A program made the position numbers and the translations under genes. From Verrucomicrobiota bacterium (GTDB lineage Bacteria; Verrucomicrobiota; Verrucomicrobiae; Opitutales; CG1-02-43-26): a stretch of 26,806 bases of DNA. This document shows, in pieces, positions 22,873-26,806 of this stretch. The stretch's first letter is position 1. The number at the start of each line of letters is the position of its first letter. The stretch is taken from positions 1 through 26,806 of the forward strand of contig JABDAI010000014.1 in NCBI GenBank assembly GCA_013289195.1, written 5' to 3'. Below the pieces are notes generated by a model. That model had not been told where the DNA came from. It saw nothing but the letters and a program-made list of their open reading frames with translations, and did not search any database.

Positions 22873-22922
22873 AATTTTCCTTTTTTCTCTATTTAAATTA
22901 AATTTAATTGCATTAATTAATT

Positions 22923-22951
22923 CTAATATTATTTAAATAAAAAAGCAAATT
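22923..22951 (-). promoter_or_regulatory. CC7 promoter-like element
   Basis: AATTTG (22946-22951, minus strand), 17 bp, TATTAG, then AATTAATTAAT. The layout matches the others, with a changed final -10 base. The start codon is about 50 bases downstream. Confidence 0.5.
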
Positions 22952-23002
22952 ATAGAAATAAACAAAATCCAATAATTACATAAAATTAAAATAAAATCAC
23001 TT

Positions 23003-23846
23003 TTACACCCCTTCTGCTCCTCTTTTCAATCTATGTATACGTTCCCCAACATTCTCAATACTCAGGCACGCAAATAGATCATCATCAAATACCTGTGAAA
23101 ATTTTCTATATTCTTCTAAACTTATCTGATCCAGGTACTGTTTCTTTTCGAGGCTGTACTGAACTAATTGTCCTATGATTTCGTGCGCTTCTCTGAAGGT
23201 TATTCCTTTGTTTACTAAGTAATCGACTAATTCTGTAGCGCCAATATAGCTTTTTTGTGCACTAATATACATGTTTTTCTTTCTTAAACTTTATGTTCTC
23301 TAGGAAAGGTATCATAATGCTCAGACAATTCCTTAAGGTGTCAATAGCATCAAATACTCCTTCCTTATCTTCTTGCATATCCTTATTATAGGCTAAAGGC
23401 AAACCCTTCATCACAGTGAGGAGTGCCACTAGATGCCCGTAAAGACGACCTGTCTTCCCTCTGACCAATTCCGGCACATCGGGATTTTTCTTCTGCGGCA
23501 TTAGAGAAGATCCTGTGGCAAAAGCGTCGTCGAGCTCGATGAATCCAAATTCTTCACTTGCCCATAGTATCAACTCCTCGCTAAGACGCGAAAGATGCAT
23601 TCCTAAAATACTTCCATCTGCTAGAAATTCTATGAGGTAATCCCTGTCGCTTACGGCATCTATTGTATTTTCAATAACGTCCCCTTGTCCTCGTCGAAGG
23701 TTTCTCAAAATCATACCCACTACCTTCTGCCCTAAAATAGCACTTTTGCCCTCTTCCTTCTTCATCATCTTCCAATACTCAGCCCGATGAATCAATTCCT
23801 CTATCTCGGCTTTACTACAATTTTCTATTCCTATAAAATGTTTCAT
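23003..23846 (-). pseudogene. argH: Fused argF/argH remnant with frameshift
   Basis: A strong AGGAGG precedes the ATG at 23846. The first ~47 residues (M-K-H-F-I-G-I-E...[17 protein letters not shown]) look like the start of ornithine carbamoyltransferase (ArgF). The frame then runs straight into argininosuccinate lyase (ArgH), from [10 protein letters not shown] through the signature [12 protein letters not shown] to the [12 protein letters not shown] block. The frame ends at 23262 (K-E-K-H-V-Y), but the ArgH C-terminus continues in another frame (23003-23272, T-E-L-V-D-Y-L-V, F-R-E-A-H-E-I-I-G). The shift falls at a run of five A. The N-terminal half of ArgH and most of ArgF, including the carbamoyl-phosphate site S-T-R-T-R, are gone, so neither enzyme works. 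Confidence 0.85.
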
Positions 23847-23865
23847 TTCTTCTTCCTCCTAAATT

Positions 23866-24618
23866 TTATAATTCCCACTTCTTTAAAAGCTTCTCTAAGT
23901 CCCCTTTCTTCTTGAGTTCATCAATAACCTCATCAAACTTAGCTTTTAAGTCAGATCCTTTTTCAAATGCTATCGCATATCCCTCACCTGCATTATCCTC
24001 AAAGACGCTGTAACCCAACTCGCTATTGGCTTTGACAAACTCCTTTGCCTGACTTTCCTCGATCATCACACCATCGAGCCGTCCCACCTTCACTTCCTGA
24101 ATCAATTCCGGATTCCGGGTCATCCCCTTAATGATAAGCCCTTCCAATTCTTTCGCTTTTGCTTTGAGAAAAATTTCCATCGTCGTTCCAATTTGTGTCC
24201 CAATTTTTTTACCCTTCATCATCTGGACATCATCGATCAACTCACCTATCTTATATACAATCGCAAATTTCGGAACATAATACATTTGCGAAAAATCCAC
24301 CCGCTTGACACGATCCTCTGTCACCGTCATACCTGACATGACAAAATCCACTCTCTTGGAATTAAGCGCTGCTATCAACCCATCAAATTTCATATCCTTA
24401 ATCTCTAATTCATATCCCAATTTCTCACAGATCATTTTCGCCAAATCTATCTCAAAACCCACCAACTTCCCATCCTTCCTAAACTCAAATGGCGGATACT
24501 CCGCAGAACAACCCATTACCAAAGTCTTCTCTTTCTTGCCCCCACAACCTACCATTGTCACCCCTACTACGCCTAGCGCAATAAGAAACATTATTTTATT
24601 TATTATTTTATTCATCAT
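23866..24618 (-). CDS. Amino-acid ABC transporter substrate-binding lipoprotein
   Basis: The frame extends to a TTG at 24636, but the ATG at 24618 gives a better start (250 residues). A signal sequence with hydrophobic run is followed by T-M-V-G-C, a slightly atypical lipobox, so the protein is likely a lipoprotein. The mature part is a family 3 solute-binding protein: Y-P-P-F-E-F, G-F-E-I-D-L-A, F-D-G-L-I-A-A-L, D-F-V-M-S-G-M-T-V-T-E-D-R, V-D-F-S, G-T-Q-I-G-T-T and a G-Y-A-I-A-F-E-K segment. It binds a polar amino acid; arginine is favoured by the context (dead arginine genes 20 bases downstream, same operon) and by the general likeness to ArtJ-type proteins. Permease and ATPase genes are not in this window. 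Confidence 0.9.
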   Translation of the reverse strand: MMNKIINKIMFLIALGVVGVTMVGCGGKKEKTLVMGCSAEYPPFEFRKDGKLVGFEIDLAKMICEKLGYELEIKDMKFDGLIAALNSKRVDFVMSGMTVTEDRVKRVDFSQMYYVPKFAIVYKIGELIDDVQMMKGKKIGTQIGTTMEIFLKAKAKELEGLIIKGMTRNPELIQEVKVGRLDGVMIEESQAKEFVKANSELGYSVFEDNAGEGYAIAFEKGSDLKAKFDEVIDELKKKGDLEKLLKKWEL

Positions 24619-24766
24619 AAATCCAATATTATTCAAAAATTTTCAAAAAGTCCAGAATTTTATTCAAAAATCACCAAGAAAATTCTTTAAATACCAAAAA
24701 TATGCAATAAAATGCCAAGTAATTAAAAATTGATTTCCGTAGCTGCAGTTTCAGAAAGTTAATTAC

Positions 24767-24803
24767 AAAATAATATCCTGACTTTTCGTCAGGATATTAT
24801 TTT
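24767..24803 (-). terminator. Strong hairpin terminator
   Basis: A perfect 16-bp stem, AAAATAATATCCTGAC with its complement, encloses the five-base loop TTTTC. ATTAC and GTAAT extend it beyond a one-base bulge. T-rich flanks on both strands would let it act in either direction; by position it ends transcription of the 24889-25707 gene. Confidence 0.8.
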
Positions 24804-24849
24804 TGTAATAAAAACCTCAGTCCGGAATGCTGTCCTTTGCACGTTTTAT

Positions 24850-25001
24850 AAACTTCCTTGGATTTCTAATCGTATTGGGCGAATGAATTTAGCAAGCTCC
24901 GAATTCGTTTCGTCCTGTGCGAGTTAAACTTCCTTGGATTTCTAATCGTATTGGGCGAACGAATTTAGCAAGCTCCGGATTTGTTTCGTCCTGTGCGAGT
25001 T
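24850..25001. repeat. 76-bp tandem duplication at a gene end
   Basis: Copy 1 (24850-24925) and copy 2 (24926-25001) are directly adjacent and differ at three positions. The unit is not a multiple of three, so it changes the reading frame. The right copy is coding in the 24889-25707 gene; the left copy is read out of frame and provides its new end. Confidence 0.9.
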
Positions 25002-25707
25002 TGTCCAACATCGGTCCGCATAGAGCCCAATTACCTCTGGCAAAATCTCCAATTTTTCTTTCAAACTCTCTATCCTGATTAATTACAGCCATCTTCAATT
25101 CATCGATCTTACCTTCGTTTATCTTGGTCAAAATATATGCAAAAATACATGCAGCAGTTTCATAACCTGCCAAAACATTTTGATCTCTTAAAAACTCATT
25201 ATCCCACCACCCACAACTTCTTACAAATGCTTCACACACTTGTGCCTTAGCTTCTCTAAAAAATAAAGACTTTACTTCAGGAAGTTGGTAATATTTATCC
25301 AATAATGCCCTATCCTCACTATATATTGTACCACCCTTTGTACTATCTTCTTTTATAGCTACTCCACCTATTTTTAATTTACCTTCAGTTACTAAAGCCA
25401 CTATATGAGAAGGAATTCTTTCATCTGTTAATCCCCATCCAAAAGAAGGCTGGTTCGTATCGAATGCAGCTATATATTTCATTGCAGGATCGGTTAAATC
25501 AGAAAATCGTGATGAATTCTGAACAGTAGATCTATTTATTACAGATCCTATTCCATATTGTTTCCTTTCCACTGGATCACCTACTGATCCGAAAATATCA
25601 CCCCACATCTCTTGATCAGACTCCTGTACTGTGCATTTTTCTGCCTGTTGTCCAGTTCTATAAATATAGCTATTCATGTAACCACCATTAGTTTTACTTG
25701 TATTCAT
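24889..25707 (-). CDS. Unknown 272-aa protein with an altered C-terminus
   Basis: The product has 272 residues, no signal peptide and no membrane segment. It is mixed alpha/beta by eye, with a helical second half (residues of about 150-245) holding C-E-A-F-V-R-S-C-G-W-W-D and A-C-I-F-A-Y-I-L-T-K-I. I do not recognise the family. A second ATG at 25677 has GGTGG upstream and could be the true start. The ancestral end was probably ...E-I-Q-G-S-L followed by TAA, because the left duplicate reads so in the old frame; the 76-bp duplication added T-R-T-G-R-N-E-F-G-A-C. It is transcribed alone, between a TTGACA promoter and a strong terminator. Confidence 0.75.
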   Translation of the reverse strand: MNTSKTNGGYMNSYIYRTGQQAEKCTVQESDQEMWGDIFGSVGDPVERKQYGIGSVINRSTVQNSSRFSDLTDPAMKYIAAFDTNQPSFGWGLTDERIPSHIVALVTEGKLKIGGVAIKEDSTKGGTIYSEDRALLDKYYQLPEVKSLFFREAKAQVCEAFVRSCGWWDNEFLRDQNVLAGYETAACIFAYILTKINEGKIDELKMAVINQDREFERKIGDFARGNWALCGPMLDKLAQDETNPELAKFVRPIRLEIQGSLTRTGRNEFGAC

Positions 25708-25756
25708 ATTTTTTTATTTTTTATGTTTTTATTTTTTTCACTTTTATTATCTTTCA

Positions 25757-25785
25757 ATACTATATTTTTTAAAAAAAATTGTCAA
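25757..25785 (-). promoter_or_regulatory. Sigma70-like promoter of the 272-aa gene
   Basis: A perfect TTGACA (25780-25785, minus strand) is followed after 17 bp by TAGTAT; TATAGT at 15 bp is the alternative -10. A poly-T/poly-A tract lies in the spacer. It differs from the AATTTG-type elements of the coiled-coil genes. The start codon is about 50 bases downstream. Confidence 0.5.
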
Positions 25786-25925
25786 GAATTTATTTATAGT
25801 TTAAATAAATTAACTTCATAAAAAATTGAAATTCACCACTTTAGCCTATCCTATGTCATATGTTATATTTATTATGCAATTTTTAATTGCACTCCACCTT
25901 CACTTCTTTAAAATTCTACATACCT

Positions 25926-26534
25926 ATGAAACACATTTGTACAGAAACAATTATCACTTTACAAAATCAATCCACCATCGATTGGCATATACATGCACCC
26001 TCCATTACCCATGATGAACTTCTGGGCCTTATTCAATCGAATCATATGCAGAACTTCCTTCTTTGGCACGAAGAAGATCGTGCCCGCCGCAATGACATGG
26101 GCTTTGAATTCGTCTTCCACGCCAAACGCGCTATCGATAAATTTAATCAAGAACGCAATAACTTCATGGAACGTATCGACGAATTTATCTCTAAACTCCT
26201 TCCCGCACCTTCCCCACATTGTCCCATCCATACAGAAACTCCGGGCATGATCATTGATCGTCTTTCTATTCTTAATTTAAAAAAATACCATATGGCTGAA
26301 GAAACTTCCCGTCACGACGCCCCCATAACCCATAAAGAAAAATGCCTCCTTCGTCTTTCTTCCATTACTGGGCAACTTCTCGATCTTCAAAATAATCTTC
26401 AAGTTCTTCTAAATCAATGCTTTACATCAGAGCGTACCTTCCGCGTTTATTATCAGCATAAAATGTATAATGACTCTTCCTTGAATCCCGAGCTTCGTAA
26501 TGAGACTCGAACTTCAACATCATGCATATCTTAA
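25926..26534 (+). CDS. DUF4254 family protein
   Basis: The frame opens at 25887, but the ATG at 25926 is the better start (202 residues). The sequence W-H-E-E-D-R-A-R, then A-K-R-A-I-D-K-F-N-Q-E-R-N-N-F-M-E-R-I-D, and T-P-G-M-I-I-D-R-L-S-I-L-N-L-K-K-Y-H-M are typical of DUF4254, an all-helical family usually found beside GT9 glycosyltransferases. Its biochemical job is not known; the constant neighbourhood suggests a part in LPS core assembly. It overlaps the following GT9 gene by 13 bases (26522-26534), so translation is coupled. No clear ribosome binding site is visible. The gene is rich in C-ending codons, like the other plus-strand genes. Confidence 0.85.
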   Translation: MKHICTETIITLQNQSTIDWHIHAPSITHDELLGLIQSNHMQNFLLWHEEDRARRNDMGFEFVFHAKRAIDKFNQERNNFMERIDEFISKLLPAPSPHCPIHTETPGMIIDRLSILNLKKYHMAEETSRHDAPITHKEKCLLRLSSITGQLLDLQNNLQVLLNQCFTSERTFRVYYQHKMYNDSSLNPELRNETRTSTSCIS

Positions 26535-26806
26535 TCATCAAACCCTCCTCCCTCGGCGACATCATTCACGGGCTCCAGGTTGCTCAATCCATCAAAGAGC
26601 AGCTCCCCCACTGCAAAATCGATTGGGTAGTCCGCGATCGCTTCGCCCCCATCGTCTCCCGCTGTAATACTGTCGATAATATCTTCCTCTTTCATCGACG
26701 TAAGGGGCTAAAATCATTCATTCAACTTCTTCAACAAATCCGAAAAACGCACTACGACTACTGTCTCGACTTCCAAGGCCTGGCCCGCACTGGCATCATG
26801 ACCTAC
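26522..26806 (+). CDS. GT9 heptosyltransferase (WaaC-like), cut by window edge
   Basis: Ninety-five codons are present, and the frame is open at the end of the window. The N-terminus reads M-H-I-L-I-I-K-P-S-S-L-G-D-I-I-H-G-L, the classic start of ADP-heptose:LPS heptosyltransferases, closest in wording to heptosyltransferase I. W-V-V-R-D-R-F and D-Y-C-L-D-F-Q-G-L-A-R-T-G follow at family positions. The enzyme adds heptose to lipid A-Kdo or the growing inner core on the cytosolic face of the inner membrane. The gene follows DUF4254 with a 13-base overlap. It implies LPS with a heptose-type core. Whether it is HepI or a related GT9 cannot be settled from this part. Confidence 0.9.
   Translation, partial: MHILIIKPSSLGDIIHGLQVAQSIKEQLPHCKIDWVVRDRFAPIVSRCNTVDNIFLFHRRKGLKSFIQLLQQIRKTHYDYCLDFQGLARTGIMTY

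Noticed and set aside
24305..24733. A 142-codon plus-strand frame opposite the binding-lipoprotein gene.
   Set aside because: The minus-strand gene has clear family motifs; the opposite frame has none.
25959..26231. A 90-codon minus-strand frame inside the DUF4254 gene.
   Set aside because: DUF4254 motifs are clear on the plus strand and the coupled GT9 gene follows.

Overview
The window looks like a piece of an AT-rich Gram-negative genome undergoing erosion, most likely from a host-associated or intracellular bacterium. Gram-negative character comes from a type II secretion-like pseudopilin cluster (1469-3541), a WaaC-like glycosyltransferase with its DUF4254 partner (25926-26806) and several signal-peptide or lipoprotein products. 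The DUF4254 plus GT9 pair and the pseudopilins would fit the PVC group (Verrucomicrobiota-like), but that placement is inference. Erosion shows as transposase stubs, a foldback MITE-like element, a fused and frameshifted argF/argH remnant, and scattered fragments of corA and rtcB.

Layout, left to right. 1-1163: two tandem paralogous secreted proteins of unknown function, with a probable transposase stub between them. 1285-1429: a 145-bp foldback element with perfect 17-bp terminal inverted repeats. 1469-3541: four pseudopilin genes in GspG-H-I-J order, minus strand, no GspK. 3595-5930: a duplicated two-gene module of unknown function (small basic protein plus ~250-aa protein), with a corA fragment between the copies. 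6194-8368: corA and rtcB on the plus strand. 8420-22872: seven large coiled-coil genes, all on the minus strand, called CC1 to CC7 here, interrupted by an IS481-type transposase stub and a CapA-like metallophosphatase. 23003-24618: an arginine-biosynthesis pseudogene behind an amino-acid-binding lipoprotein gene. 24889-25707: a gene of unknown function whose 3' end was altered by a 76-bp tandem duplication. 25926-26806: DUF4254 and a GT9 heptosyltransferase, running off the end.

The most striking content is the CC array. Five members share a long cytosolic-type coiled-coil region, a block around R-Y-x-x-R-I-N-N-P, a G[LV]E-x-x-x-R-D-x-x-x-N block, often a Cys just before one C-terminal membrane segment, and a short polar or acidic tail; CC3 and CC2 are more divergent. 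None has an N-terminal signal peptide. Five of the seven have the same promoter layout (AATTTG, 17 bp, TATTAT-like, then a TTAATTAATT box), so they are probably co-regulated. The array seems to have grown by segmental duplication that dragged along 3' ends of rtcB, which remain as scars between the genes. Two members have hidden acidic C-terminal tails put out of frame by single frameshifts. I do not recognise the family; membrane-inserted effectors or inner-membrane-anchored structural proteins are the two readings I consider.

Genes that make functional sense together: the binding lipoprotein sits directly upstream of dead arginine-synthesis genes, which suggests biosynthesis was replaced by uptake. 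The plus strand appears C-enriched both in plus-strand genes and opposite minus-strand genes, consistent with the minus strand being the replication leading strand; this was judged by eye, not counted.
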